64,000 nucleotides of DNA, from NCBI GenBank assembly GCA_050692915.1, contig JBOGVU010000004.1, forward strand, positions 1 to 64,000, read 5' to 3'. Position numbers and translations under genes: made by a program. The stretch comes from CALAEC01 sp050692915. Its GTDB lineage: Bacteria; Actinomycetota; UBA4738; CALAEC01. The notes below the pieces were generated by a model. The model worked only from the letters and a program-made list of their open reading frames with translations, was not told the origin of the DNA and did no database searches. How positions within the stretch are numbered: the stretch's first letter is position 1; each line of letters begins with the position of its first letter. Shown here one piece after another: positions 35,947-48,231 of this stretch.

Positions 35947-35952
35947 TACGAT
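35947..35952 (+). promoter_or_regulatory. -10 box for leaderless IPCT/DIPPS-like gene
   Basis: TACGAT is followed after 7 nt by ATG 35960. An ATG at 35951 overlaps the box itself and is therefore unlikely to be the start. Confidence 0.5.
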
Positions 35953-35959
35953 GCCGCCG

Positions 35960-37291
35960 ATGACCGACATCCCCAAGCCCCGCGTCGGGGTGGTGCTCGC
36001 CGCCGGGCGGTCCGAGCGGCTCCGGGCCGTGACCGGGGGCGGCTCGAAGGCGCTGGTCCGGCTGGGGGGCCTGCGACTGGTTGAGCGCGCCATCCGCACC
36101 CTGCTGACGAACGAGGTTGAGTTCGTGGTCGTCGTGGTCGGCTATCACGCCGGCCCGGTGGCCGCCGTGGCCCAGCGCGCCGCGCCGGGGCGGGTCCAGG
36201 TGGTGGAGGCCTCCGATTGGGAGGAGGGCAACGGGGCTTCGCTGGCCGCAGCCGAGCCCGTCCTGGGCGCCGAGCCAGGCTTCCTGGCCGTCAGCGCCGA
36301 CCACGTGTTCGCCGAGGATGCCCTGGGGGACCTGACGAGGGCCGGCGGGCCGGCCGTCCTCGTCGACCCCTCGCCGGAGCCGGAGGTGTGGAAGGAGGCC
36401 ACCAAGGTCCGTATGGGGGCGGACGGGCGGGTGCAGGAGCTGGGGAAAGACGTGGACTCGCCCACGGTGGACGCCGGCGCCTTCCTCTTACCCCGGGAGG
36501 TGTTCGACGCGATCCGGAGGAGCAGGGCGCGCGGCGACGGGTCCCTGGCGGTGGCGGTGACCGAGCTCGGGAGAACCGTGCCGGTGGCCGCCGTGGCCAT
36601 CCGGGCCGAGGCGTGGTGGCAGGACGTGGACACGCCCGAAGATCTGGCTCTGGCCGCCCGCAGGCTCCGGGCCGGCCTGCCCCGGCCCGGTGACGGCCCG
36701 GTGGCCCGGCTCTTGAACAGGCGCCTGTCGGTGCCGGTGTCCTGGCTGCTGGTCCGGTTCGGCCCGAACCCGGACCTGCTGTCGGCGGCGGCGTTCGTGG
36801 TGGGGCTGGTGGCCGCGGCCTTCCTGGCCGCGGGTCTCGGGGTGGCCGGCGGCCTCATGGCCCAGCTCTGCTCGGTCCTGGACGGGGTTGACGGCGAGGT
36901 GGCCCGGCTTCAGCTCCGGGCCGGGCCCCGGGGGACCCTGCTGGACGGGGTCCTCGACCGACTGGGCGACGCGGCCATCTGCGCCGCCCTGGGCGTCTGG
37001 GCGTCTTCCGCAGGGACGTCCCCGGCCGTGGTGGTGGTCCTGGTGGCCGCGGCCACCACCGGAGCCATGCTGTCTATGGCCACGAAGGACCGGGTGGCGG
37101 CCCTCGGCCTGGAGCCCCCCTCCGAGCGGCGGATCGGCTGGCTCCTGGGGGGCCGGGACGGCCGCCTCCTACTGATCGGGGTCCTTTCCGTGCTGGGGAT
37201 GCCCCAGGCGGCCCTGGCGGCCACGGCCGGCACCTCGCTGGTCTCCGCGGCCATCCGGGTGTCGTTCGCCCGGACCGTCCCACCGTCCTGA
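35960..37291 (+). CDS. fused sugar/inositol-phosphate nucleotidyltransferase and CDP-alcohol phosphatidyltransferase (IPCT/DIPPS-like)
   Basis: Two enzymes in one 443-residue chain. Residues 8-235 form a nucleotidyltransferase: VVLAAGRSERLRAVTGGGSKAL (start of the Rossmann-like domain), SADHVF with the metal Asp, and WWQDVDTPEDL. Residues 265-440 form a membrane CDP-alcohol transferase with the complete signature D308, D311-G312, A315-R316, G325, D329 and D333. This architecture is that of the bifunctional inositol-1-phosphate cytidylyltransferase/di-myo-inositol-phosphate-phosphate synthase, which makes the thermoprotectant DIP precursor in Thermotoga-like organisms, archaea and Rubrobacter. 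A role in phospholipid headgroup synthesis is the alternative. No inositol-phosphate synthase gene is in the window. Confidence 0.82.
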   Translation: MTDIPKPRVGVVLAAGRSERLRAVTGGGSKALVRLGGLRLVERAIRTLLTNEVEFVVVVVGYHAGPVAAVAQRAAPGRVQVVEASDWEEGNGASLAAAEPVLGAEPGFLAVSADHVFAEDALGDLTRAGGPAVLVDPSPEPEVWKEATKVRMGADGRVQELGKDVDSPTVDAGAFLLPREVFDAIRRSRARGDGSLAVAVTELGRTVPVAAVAIRAEAWWQDVDTPEDLALAARRLRAGLPRPGDGPVARLLNRRLSVPVSWLLVRFGPNPDLLSAAAFVVGLVAAAFLAAGLGVAGGLMAQLCSVLDGVDGEVARLQLRAGPRGTLLDGVLDRLGDAAICAALGVWASSAGTSPAVVVVLVAAATTGAMLSMATKDRVAALGLEPPSERRIGWLLGGRDGRLLLIGVLSVLGMPQAALAATAGTSLVSAAIRVSFARTVPPS

Positions 37292-37309
37292 GGCCGCCGT
37301 CGCCGTCGG

Positions 37310-37315
37310 TACAAT
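37310..37315 (+). promoter_or_regulatory. -10 box for leaderless uvrA
   Basis: TACAAT is followed after 7 nt by ATG 37323. The in-frame ATG 37314 and GTG 37317 overlap or touch the box and are unlikely starts. Confidence 0.5.
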
Positions 37316-37322
37316 GGTGCTG

Positions 37323-40186
<2,864 letters not shown>

Positions 40187-40190
<4 letters not shown>

Positions 40191-41791
40191 GCCGCCGGGT
40201 CTGTGATAGAACACGTCCCGCTGTGCTGAGTCGGCTCGTGCCCGTCCTGGGCATCATCGCGCTGGTGGCCACGGCCTGCGGTTCGCCCGACATCGTGGTC
40301 CGGTCCGGGGAGCCCGAGGGACCCTCGTGGTTCTCGCTGGTGGTGGACTCGACCGGCGATGCCGGGGCGGGGCTCTCGTTGGCCACGGACGCCGACGGCA
40401 ACCCCCACCTGGCCTACGTGGCCCTGGAGGAGGAGGTCGAGGGGGAGGCGCCCGCGCCCGACCCGCTGGCTCCCACGCTCCCGGCGGTGATGCACGCCCA
40501 CCTTGTGGGGGAAGCCTGGACCCGGGGACCGGTGGCCGAGGAGCAGGAGCTCGACGGGGCGTCGGAGACGGCCATCGCCGTCGGCGCCGACGGGGTGCAC
40601 CACGTGGCCTGGACCGCCGGCGGCCAGGTTCTCTACTCGTCGAACGCCGGCGGCGAGTTCGCCGAGGAGCGGGAGACGGTGGCCGACATCGGGGCCGTGG
40701 GCTTGTCGATCGCCGCCGACGGGGACGGGACGCCCCTGATCGCGTTCCAGACCGCCCTGGATGAGGCCGAGGGCCCAGCCTCGCTGATCAGGCTGGCCAC
40801 GCCGGAAGGCGAGGGAGCCTGGACGCTGGAGACCGTGGCGGAGGCGTCCGCGCCGGAGGAGCCGGCCGGCACGGCGGTCGTCGTCACCCCCGACGGGCCG
40901 GTGGTGGCGTTCGGGTCCGACGGGGCCACGCTGGTGGGGGAGCGGCGGGGCACGCGGTGGTTCAGCGAGACCGTGGACGAGGACGGCGGCGTGGGGATGG
41001 CGGGTTCCCCCGACGCCGACGGGAACCCTCACCTGGCGTACCTGACGGGGACCGGCGACGTCAAGCACGCCCACTCGATCGATGGCGGGCCGTGGGACGT
41101 CTCCGACGTCGGCTCGGGGGCCACCGGCTCCCCGGCCTCGATCGCCCTGGACGCCGAGGGAGTCCACCAAATCGCCTGGCAGACCGCCGACGGACTGGCC
41201 TACGCCTCGAACGCCGGTGGAGACGAGTTCGCCGAGGAGGAGCTGCCCGCCTCCACGGCCGAGGGCGTCCGGCCCAGGGTGGGCGCCGGCGCCGACGGGA
41301 CCGTGTACGTGGCCTTCCGGGACGAGAGCGACACCGAGGTCCAGATGGCCGTCCGCAGCGAGGACGCCCCCCTCCTGGCGGTGCCCGCCCCCGAGGAGGC
41401 TGCGGGCGGCGGGGGTGCCGGGCCGCCGACCGGCCCGCCCCCCTGTGAGCCGGAGGGGACCGAGCTGGCCATCACCGCCCCGCCCGGAGGGGCGGGAACC
41501 GGGTTCGACACGGATTGCTTGGCTGCTCCGGCCGGCGAGGCCTTCACGATCGAATTCGATAACCAGGACGACGGAGCAGCCCCGCAGACCCACAACGTCG
41601 CCATCTACACAGAACAGCCTCCAGCGGGGCAACCTCTGTTCCAGGGAGAGATCTTCCCCGCACCGGCCGCAATGACCTATGAGGTCGACCCCATCGACGA
41701 GCCCGGCAACTACTTCTTCCAGTGTGACGTTCACCCGACCACCATGACCGGGACGTTCGTGGTAGCCGTCGCAGACGGCGAAGGCGGCTAG
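40187..41791 (+). CDS. lipoprotein with beta-propeller-like repeats and C-terminal cupredoxin domain
   Basis: The product is 534 residues if read from GTG 40187, or 522 from GTG 40223. The second is nearer the hydrophobic lipoprotein signal (LVPVLGIIALVATAC), and a -10-like TAGAAC lies between the two starts. Residues about 60-400 hold repeated blocks of the form DADGNPHLAY, GADGVHHVAWTAGG and DAEGVHQIAWQTADG followed by YASNAGG; these look like propeller blades. After a Gly/Pro-rich linker, residues 420-530 form a plastocyanin-like domain with copper ligands His469, Cys513, His516 and Met520. Third-position GC falls visibly in that domain (about 41560-41720), hinting at a separate origin. 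The role is unknown; exported electron transfer is a guess. Confidence 0.8.
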
Positions 41792-41830
41792 CGGACCGAC
41801 CGAATCCCTCGCGCTCGCCCGGTGGAGCCC

Positions 41831-41836
41831 TACAAT
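41831..41836 (+). promoter_or_regulatory. -10 box upstream of uvrC
   Basis: TACAAT lies 17 nt before GTG 41854, giving a leader of about ten bases. Confidence 0.4.
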
Positions 41837-41853
41837 GGGGCCGGACGGGCAGC

Positions 41854-43728
41854 GTGACCGACGACATCCCGAGACCGGACCCGGCTTCTGTCCCCGACGC
41901 CCCGGGGGCGTACCTCTTCCGTGACCGTGACGGCCGGGTCATCTACGCGGGGAAGGCCAAGTCCCTCCGGAAGCGGCTGGGCGCGTACTGGGGCCGTCCC
42001 CTCCATCCCCGGACCGAGGCCATGGTGGAGGCGGCCGACCGGGTCGAGTGGATCGTGGCCTCCGGCGAGGTGGACGCCCTCCACCTCGAGTACAACCTGA
42101 TCCAGGAGCACCGCCCTCGGTTCAACGTCCGGTACCGGGACGACAAGTCGTATCCGTACCTGGCGCTCACCGTGGCCGAGCGGTGGCCCCGGGCCATGGT
42201 GACCCGGTCGAAGCGGCGGAAGGGCATGCGGTCGTTCGGCCCGTACGCCCACGCGTACGCGATCCGGGAGACCCTGGACGCCCTCACCCGGGTGTTCCCC
42301 GTCCGGACCTGCTCGAACGGCTTCTTCGACCAGCGGCGCCGGGCCGGCCGGCCGTGCCTCTACTACGACATCGGCCGGTGCGCCGGGCCGTGCGTGCCGG
42401 AGAAGACCGGCGTGACCGATGAGGGATACCGCGAGCACGTGGACCGGCTGGCCGACTTCCTGGCCGGAAACCACCGTCCCATCCTCCGGGAGCTGGAGGT
42501 GGAGATGCGTTCGGCCTCCGCGACCGAGGAGTACGAGAAGGCCGCCCGGTTCCGGGACCGCCTCACTGCCGCCGGGAAGGCCATCGAGTCCCAGGAGATG
42601 GTGCTGTCCCAGCGGGAGAACCTCGACGTGATCGGGCTCGACGAGGACGATCTGGAGGCGGCGTTCCAGGTGTTCTTCGTCCGGCGGGGCCGGGTCACCG
42701 GCCGCCGGGGCTGGGTGGTGGACCGGGTCGAGGATCTCGACGCGCCGGCGCTGGTGTCCTCGTTCCTGGAGCAGCTGTACATGGAGCGCGACGAGGTCCC
42801 CGCCCGGGTGCTGGTGCCGGTGTGGCCGCGGGACCGCGATGTACTGGAGGAGTGGCTGTCCGGTCGCCGGGGAAGCGCCGTGCGCATCGCCCTCCCGGAG
42901 CGGGGGGACAAGCGTCGCCTCCTCCAGGTGGTGACCACCAACGCGAGGGAGGCCTTCCTCCGCCACAAGCTGAAGCGGGCCTCGGACTTCGCGGCCCGAT
43001 CCCGGGCTCTGGCCGAGCTCGGCGAGGCCCTCGGGCTGGCCCAGCCGCCGCTGCGGATCGAGGCGTACGACGTTTCGAACATCGGTCCGACGGCAACCGT
43101 GGGCTCGATGGTGGTGTTCGAGGACGGCCTCCCGAAGCGCTCCGACTACCGCCGGTTCGAGATCAAGGGCGTCCCCGGGCAGGACGATATCGCCTCCATG
43201 GAGGAGATGCTCCGGCGGCGGTTCACCCGGTACCTCAGGGAGCTAGACGAGCCGGTGGCGAAGCGGCGCCGGTTCGCCTACCCGCCCTCGCTGGTCGTGG
43301 TGGACGGCGGGCGGGGCCAGCTGAACGTGGCCCTCCGGGTCCTGGATGAGCTCGGCCTCGATGTCCCCGCGATCGGCCTGGCCAAGCGGCTGGAAGAGGT
43401 GTACCTACCCGGGCAGCCGGAGCCGCTCCGGATAGGCCGGGGCTCGGAGGCGCTGTTCGTCCTCCAGCACGTCCGGGACGAGGCCCACCGGTTCGCGGTC
43501 GACTACCACCGGCGGCTCCGGGAGCGCCGGGCCATGGCCTCGCCGCTCGACGAGGTGCCGGGGATCGGCCCGGCCAGGAAGAAGGCCCTGCTCCGGCAGT
43601 TCGGCTCGCTGGCCCGGCTGGCCCGGGCCTCGGAGGAGGAGATCGCGGCCACCCCGGGGGTGGGCCCCCGCCTGGCCGCCGAGGTCGCGTCTCGCCTCCA
43701 CCGGCCTTCCGAGGCGGCCTCGGCGTGA
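41854..43728 (+). CDS. uvrC: excinuclease ABC subunit UvrC
   Basis: Dual-incision nuclease of excision repair, 624 residues. The N-terminal GIY-YIG domain (GAYLFRDRDGRVIYAGKAKSLRKR) makes the 3' cut. A UVR motif (ELEVEMRSASATEEYEKAARFRD) binds UvrB. The RNase H-like C-terminal nuclease that makes the 5' cut is marked by YDVSNIGPTATVGSMVVFEDG and VVVDGGRGQLNVALRVL. Two helix-hairpin-helix motifs (VPGIGPARKKALLRQFG and TPGVGPRLAAEVA) end the protein. A 4-nt overlap joins it to rapZ. Confidence 0.97.
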   Translation: MTDDIPRPDPASVPDAPGAYLFRDRDGRVIYAGKAKSLRKRLGAYWGRPLHPRTEAMVEAADRVEWIVASGEVDALHLEYNLIQEHRPRFNVRYRDDKSYPYLALTVAERWPRAMVTRSKRRKGMRSFGPYAHAYAIRETLDALTRVFPVRTCSNGFFDQRRRAGRPCLYYDIGRCAGPCVPEKTGVTDEGYREHVDRLADFLAGNHRPILRELEVEMRSASATEEYEKAARFRDRLTAAGKAIESQEMVLSQRENLDVIGLDEDDLEAAFQVFFVRRGRVTGRRGWVVDRVEDLDAPALVSSFLEQLYMERDEVPARVLVPVWPRDRDVLEEWLSGRRGSAVRIALPERGDKRRLLQVVTTNAREAFLRHKLKRASDFAARSRALAELGEALGLAQPPLRIEAYDVSNIGPTATVGSMVVFEDGLPKRSDYRRFEIKGVPGQDDIASMEEMLRRRFTRYLRELDEPVAKRRRFAYPPSLVVVDGGRGQLNVALRVLDELGLDVPAIGLAKRLEEVYLPGQPEPLRIGRGSEALFVLQHVRDEAHRFAVDYHRRLRERRAMASPLDEVPGIGPARKKALLRQFGSLARLARASEEEIAATPGVGPRLAAEVASRLHRPSEAASA

Positions 43729-44630
43729 CCGCCCAGCCGGCCAGACGGGAGGAGCCTCGCCGGCTCCCCACCGGGCCCCAGTTCACCCTGATCACCGGCC
43801 TGTCAGGGGCCGGCCGATCGGAGGCGGCCAAGTGCCTGGAGGACCTGGGGTTCTTCGTGGTTGACAACCTGCCCCCGGCGCTGATCCCGAAGATGGCCGA
43901 GCTCGTGGAGGCCACCGGCGGTCCCCAGCGGGTGGCCATCGTGGCCGACGCCCGCGGCGGGAAGTTCTTCGGTGACCTGGCCAACGCCCTCGACGTGCTC
44001 AGGCAGCGGCGGATCGCCACCCGGATCCTGTTCCTGGAGGCCTCGGACGAGGTGCTGGTCAGCCGGTTCGCCGAGACCCGGCGGAAGCATCCACTGGCCC
44101 CGGAGGACCGGCGTGAGGAGGGGATCCGCCGGGAGCGGGCCATCATGGAGGCCCTCCGGGGCGAGGCCGACCTGGTCATCGACACGACCGGGCTGACCCC
44201 GAACGAGCTCCGGGAGCGGGTCCGGGACGCCTTCTCCAAGGCCCCCCCGGAGGCCGGCCTCCAGGTGGCGGTGGTCTCGTTCGGCTACAAGTTCGGTGTT
44301 CCCCGCGATGCAGACGTCGTGCTCGATGTGCGGTTCCTGCCCAACCCCTACTGGATCGACTGGCTCCGGTCTCTCCCGGGGACCGAGGCCCCCGTCCAGA
44401 GGTTCGTGACGGGCCAGCCCACGTACGCCGAGTTCATGAGCCGCCTCCGGGGGCTCCTCGACTACGTGCTCCCGGGGTTCATGGCAGAGGGGAAGTCGTA
44501 CCTGACCGTGGCGGTGGGGTGCACCGGCGGGCGCCATCGGTCGGTGGTTGTGGCCGAGGACCTCCTGGCGTACTTCCGGGAGAAGGGCCTGCCGGTGACC
44601 CGAGATCACCGCGACATCGGCCGGGACTAG
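43725..44630 (+). CDS. rapZ: RapZ/YvcJ-type nucleotide-binding protein
   Basis: P-loop protein of the RapZ family, which acts as an RNase adaptor and cell-wall signal protein in E. coli and binds nucleotides in Bacillus. The product has 301 residues. The N-terminal ATPase motif is GLSGAGRSEAAKCLEDLGFF, with Arg where most P-loops have Lys; I recall this GAGRS form as usual for actinobacteria. VVDNLPPALIPKM, the DARGG segment and FLEASDEVLVSRFAETRRKHPL follow. The C-terminal domain carries VAVGCTGGRHRSVVVAEDL. It sits after uvrC as in most actinobacteria, but the normal yvcK and whiA genes do not follow. Confidence 0.93.
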   Translation: MTAQPARREEPRRLPTGPQFTLITGLSGAGRSEAAKCLEDLGFFVVDNLPPALIPKMAELVEATGGPQRVAIVADARGGKFFGDLANALDVLRQRRIATRILFLEASDEVLVSRFAETRRKHPLAPEDRREEGIRRERAIMEALRGEADLVIDTTGLTPNELRERVRDAFSKAPPEAGLQVAVVSFGYKFGVPRDADVVLDVRFLPNPYWIDWLRSLPGTEAPVQRFVTGQPTYAEFMSRLRGLLDYVLPGFMAEGKSYLTVAVGCTGGRHRSVVVAEDLLAYFREKGLPVTRDHRDIGRD

Positions 44631-44631
44631 G

Positions 44632-44637
44632 TACGCT
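44632..44637 (+). promoter_or_regulatory. -10 box for a leaderless lipoprotein gene
   Basis: TACGCT lies 8 nt before GTG 44646, immediately after the rapZ stop codon. Confidence 0.4.
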
Positions 44638-44645
44638 CCTCACCC

Positions 44646-45227
44646 GTGAGCCGCGCCCTGGCGCTTGCGCTCGTCGCGCTGACAGTGGCGTGCGACGGGC
44701 CTGACGGTGGGTCGGGGCCGTCGGATGCCGGCGGCTCCGGTCTGGCCCCGGTGGTGCTCCGGGCCGGCGAGGTCCCCGAGGGGCTGGAGCCGGACCAGGC
44801 CGGGCCGATCGCGTCGATCCGGGACGTCCTGCCCCTGAGGCGGCGGTTTCCGAACCTCCCCCCGCTCGCGGACGGGCTCGCGGAGGGGTTCGTGGAAGGG
44901 TACCGGCGATCGTTCGCCGGCCCCGACGGCGCGGCGTCCTCCACGGTGGTCCGCATGGCTGACCCGACGGTCGCCTCGGCCCTGGTCGCCTACCTCCGGC
45001 TGCTCCCGGTGGGGGGGCACGCCGGGACGCCAGAGGAGGTGCCGGCCACCGGCCTCGGGGAGAAGGGGTACGGGTGGCGCCTCCTGGTCCCCCGGCGCGA
45101 GTCGTCCGGCTACGTGTGGCGGTCGGGCGACCTGGTGGCCGCGGTGACGCTCAGCGGCCCGGTGGGCCGGGCGAACCCCGAGGCCTCCCTACCCCTGGCC
45201 GAACGGGTGGACGAACGCCTGGCCTGA
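44646..45227 (+). CDS. lipoprotein of unknown function
   Basis: The product is 193 residues. VSRALALALVALTVAC is a lipoprotein signal with Cys at 16, followed by a Gly/Ser/Asp-rich linker. The rest is one small domain containing GEVPEGLEPDQAGPI, FVEGYRRSFAGPDG, a helix MADPTVASALVAYLRLLP and the final RSGDLVAAVTLSGP strand. The 'strand-helix with Ala/Val spacing then GxGxxxYxxxxP' layout resembles small actinobacterial lipoproteins, but I cannot name the family. It occupies the position where yvcK and whiA stand in most relatives. Confidence 0.72.
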   Translation: MSRALALALVALTVACDGPDGGSGPSDAGGSGLAPVVLRAGEVPEGLEPDQAGPIASIRDVLPLRRRFPNLPPLADGLAEGFVEGYRRSFAGPDGAASSTVVRMADPTVASALVAYLRLLPVGGHAGTPEEVPATGLGEKGYGWRLLVPRRESSGYVWRSGDLVAAVTLSGPVGRANPEASLPLAERVDERLA

Positions 45228-45257
45228 GCTCGGTCGTGGGCGTGAAGGCCCGGCGGG

Positions 45258-45263
45258 TAGGAT
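45258..45263 (+). promoter_or_regulatory. -10 box of the glycolytic operon
   Basis: TAGGAT would start transcription near 45270. A strong ribosome site AAGGAGG (45279-45285) then precedes ATG 45294. No clear -35 box is seen. Confidence 0.4.
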
Positions 45264-45293
45264 GGACCGCGAGACCACAAGGAGGCGGCGACG

Positions 45294-46298
45294 ATGACGG
45301 TGAAGGTCGGTATCAACGGCTTCGGAAGAATCGGCCGTAACTTCTTCCGGGCGGCCAAGCGCCAGGGTGCGGACCTCGACTTCGTGGGGGTGAACGACAT
45401 CACCGATGCGAGGACCCTGGCTCATCTGCTGAAGTACGACTCGGTGCTTGGGACCCTCGACGCGGACGTCGGCGTGAGCGACGAGGGGATCCGGGTGGAC
45501 GGCGACGAGCTGAAGGTGCTGGCCGAGCGAGACCCGGCCGCGCTCCCGTGGAAGGAGCTGGGCGCGGAGATCGTCATCGAGTCGACCGGGCTGTTCACGG
45601 ACCGGGAGAGCGCCCAGAAGCACCTGGAGGCCGGGGCACAGAAGGTGATCGTCAGCGCCCCCGCGAAGGGTGATGACATCACGATCGTCCTCGGCGTGAA
45701 CCAGGATGACTACGACCCGGCCACCCATCACGTGATCTCCAACGCTTCCTGCACCACGAACTGCGTGGTCCCCATGGCCAGCGTCGTCGAGGAGGCCTTC
45801 GGCATCGACCGGGCCCTGATGACCACGTGCCACGCGTACACGAACGACCAGAACCTGCTCGACCTGCCTCACGAGGACCTCCGGCGGGCCCGGGCCGCGG
45901 CCATCAACATCGTGCCGGCGAGCACGGGGGCGGCCAAGGCCACCTCTTTGGCCATCCCCAAGCTCAAGGGGAAGATGGACGGCATGGCATTCCGGGTCCC
46001 GGTGCCGGTCGGCTCGGTGACCGACCTGGTGTGCCTCCTGGAGCGGGAGGCCACGGTCGACGAGATCAACGAGGCGTTCCGGACAGCCGCCGAGGGCCGC
46101 CTCCAGGGCATCCTCAAGTACACGGAGGACCCGCTGGTCTCCTCGGACATCGTGGGGGACCCGCACTCGTGCGTGTTCGACGCGCTCTCCACGATGGCCA
46201 TCGGGAACATGGTCAAGGTGATCGGCTGGTACGACAACGAGTGGGGCTTCTCGAACCGGCTCGTGGAGCTGACCGAGCTGGTCGCCTCGAAGCGCTGA
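45294..46298 (+). CDS. gap: glyceraldehyde-3-phosphate dehydrogenase
   Basis: Oxidises glyceraldehyde-3-phosphate with phosphate and NAD(P) to 1,3-bisphosphoglycerate. The product is 334 residues with the dinucleotide motif VGINGFGRIGRNFFRA at the N-terminus, catalytic cysteine in SNASCTTNC (about 152), HAYTNDQNLLDLPH with the catalytic His region, AAINIVPASTGAAKAT and the C-terminal WYDNEWGFSNR. It is the first gene of gap-pgk-tpiA-apgM, separated from pgk by 2 nt. Confidence 0.97.
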   Translation: MTVKVGINGFGRIGRNFFRAAKRQGADLDFVGVNDITDARTLAHLLKYDSVLGTLDADVGVSDEGIRVDGDELKVLAERDPAALPWKELGAEIVIESTGLFTDRESAQKHLEAGAQKVIVSAPAKGDDITIVLGVNQDDYDPATHHVISNASCTTNCVVPMASVVEEAFGIDRALMTTCHAYTNDQNLLDLPHEDLRRARAAAINIVPASTGAAKATSLAIPKLKGKMDGMAFRVPVPVGSVTDLVCLLEREATVDEINEAFRTAAEGRLQGILKYTEDPLVSSDIVGDPHSCVFDALSTMAIGNMVKVIGWYDNEWGFSNRLVELTELVASKR

Positions 46299-46300
46299 GC

Positions 46301-47464
46301 GTGGCGCGGCTCCGGACCATCGAGGACCTCGGCGACCTGGCCGGGCGGCGGGTCTTCATGCGGGTCGACTTCAACGTCCCGCTGGAGGGCGGCCGGGTGG
46401 CCGACGACACACGGATCGCCGCCGCCCTGCCCACGATCCATGAGCTTCGCGACCGGGGGTCACCCCTGGTCCTGGCCTCGCACCTGGGGCGCCCCGAGGG
46501 GAACGTGGTCGGAGAGCTCCGCATGGATCCCGTGGCCCGGCGCCTGGAGGAGATGGGGGGATTCCCGGTCGGCAAGATGGATGGTTGGATCGCCCGGCCC
46601 GGTGAGGGTGAGGTCGTCCTCCTGGAGAACCTGCGGTTCGACCCCGGCGAGGAGACCAACGACCCCAGGTTCGCCCGGGAGCTGGCCTCGCTGGCCGACG
46701 CGTACGTGGACGATGCGTTCGGCGCCGCACATCGGGCCCACGCCTCGGTGGTCGGGGTGGCCCGGCTTCTGCACGGTGTCGCGGGGCGCCTCATGCAGAA
46801 GGAGGTGGAGGTCCTGTCCCTGCTCGTGGAGGGTCCGGAGGAGCCGTTCGTGGCCATCCTCGGCGGGGTCAAGGTGTCCGACAAGCTCGGTGTGATCGAC
46901 GCATTGCTGGATCGGGTGGACGCGCTGCTGGTGGGCGGGGCCATGGCGTTCACGTTCCTGGCCGCCCAGGGCGCCGAAACGGGCGACTCCCCGATCGAGG
47001 AGGATCAGCTGGACACGGTTCGGGCCGCGCTGGCCAAGGCCGAGAAGCGAGGGGTGGTGATCGTACTCCCCGAGGACATGGTGGCCGCGCCGGAGGCCTC
47101 GCCCGAGGCCCGGAAGGAGACGGTGCCCGCCGATCGCATCCCTCGAGGGCTGAAGGGGCTCGACGTGGGGCCGCGGACCGTCGAGGAGTTCACCCGGGTC
47201 CTGGCCGACGCCAGAACGATCTTCTGGAACGGGCCCATGGGCGTGTTCGAGCTGGAGCCGTTCGCGCTGGGGACGCGCGGCGTGGCTCAGGCCGTGGCGG
47301 CGGCGAACGCGTTCACGGTGGTCGGCGGGGGCGACAGCGTGGCGGCGATCCGGAAGCTCGGCTTCGAGGACTCGGTCGATCACCTGTCCACGGGCGGGGG
47401 AGCGTCGCTGGAGTTCCTGGAGGGGAGGACCCTTCCCGGCGTGGCCGTGTTGATGGAGGGCTGA
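46301..47464 (+). CDS. pgk: phosphoglycerate kinase
   Basis: Transfers phosphate from 1,3-bisphosphoglycerate to ADP. The product has 387 residues from GTG 46301; the frame is open upstream through gap, but homology begins here with LAGRRVFMRVDFNVPLEGG. Other marks are SHLGRPEGNV, LLENLRFDPGEETND, DAFGAAHRAHAS, FVAILGGVKVSDKLGVI, WNGPMGVFE and the nucleotide site GGGDSVAAI. The chain is slightly shorter than the usual 390-400. tpiA follows immediately without a gap. Confidence 0.97.
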   Translation: MARLRTIEDLGDLAGRRVFMRVDFNVPLEGGRVADDTRIAAALPTIHELRDRGSPLVLASHLGRPEGNVVGELRMDPVARRLEEMGGFPVGKMDGWIARPGEGEVVLLENLRFDPGEETNDPRFARELASLADAYVDDAFGAAHRAHASVVGVARLLHGVAGRLMQKEVEVLSLLVEGPEEPFVAILGGVKVSDKLGVIDALLDRVDALLVGGAMAFTFLAAQGAETGDSPIEEDQLDTVRAALAKAEKRGVVIVLPEDMVAAPEASPEARKETVPADRIPRGLKGLDVGPRTVEEFTRVLADARTIFWNGPMGVFELEPFALGTRGVAQAVAAANAFTVVGGGDSVAAIRKLGFEDSVDHLSTGGGASLEFLEGRTLPGVAVLMEG

Positions 47465-48229
<765 letters not shown>

Positions 48230-48231
48230 CC

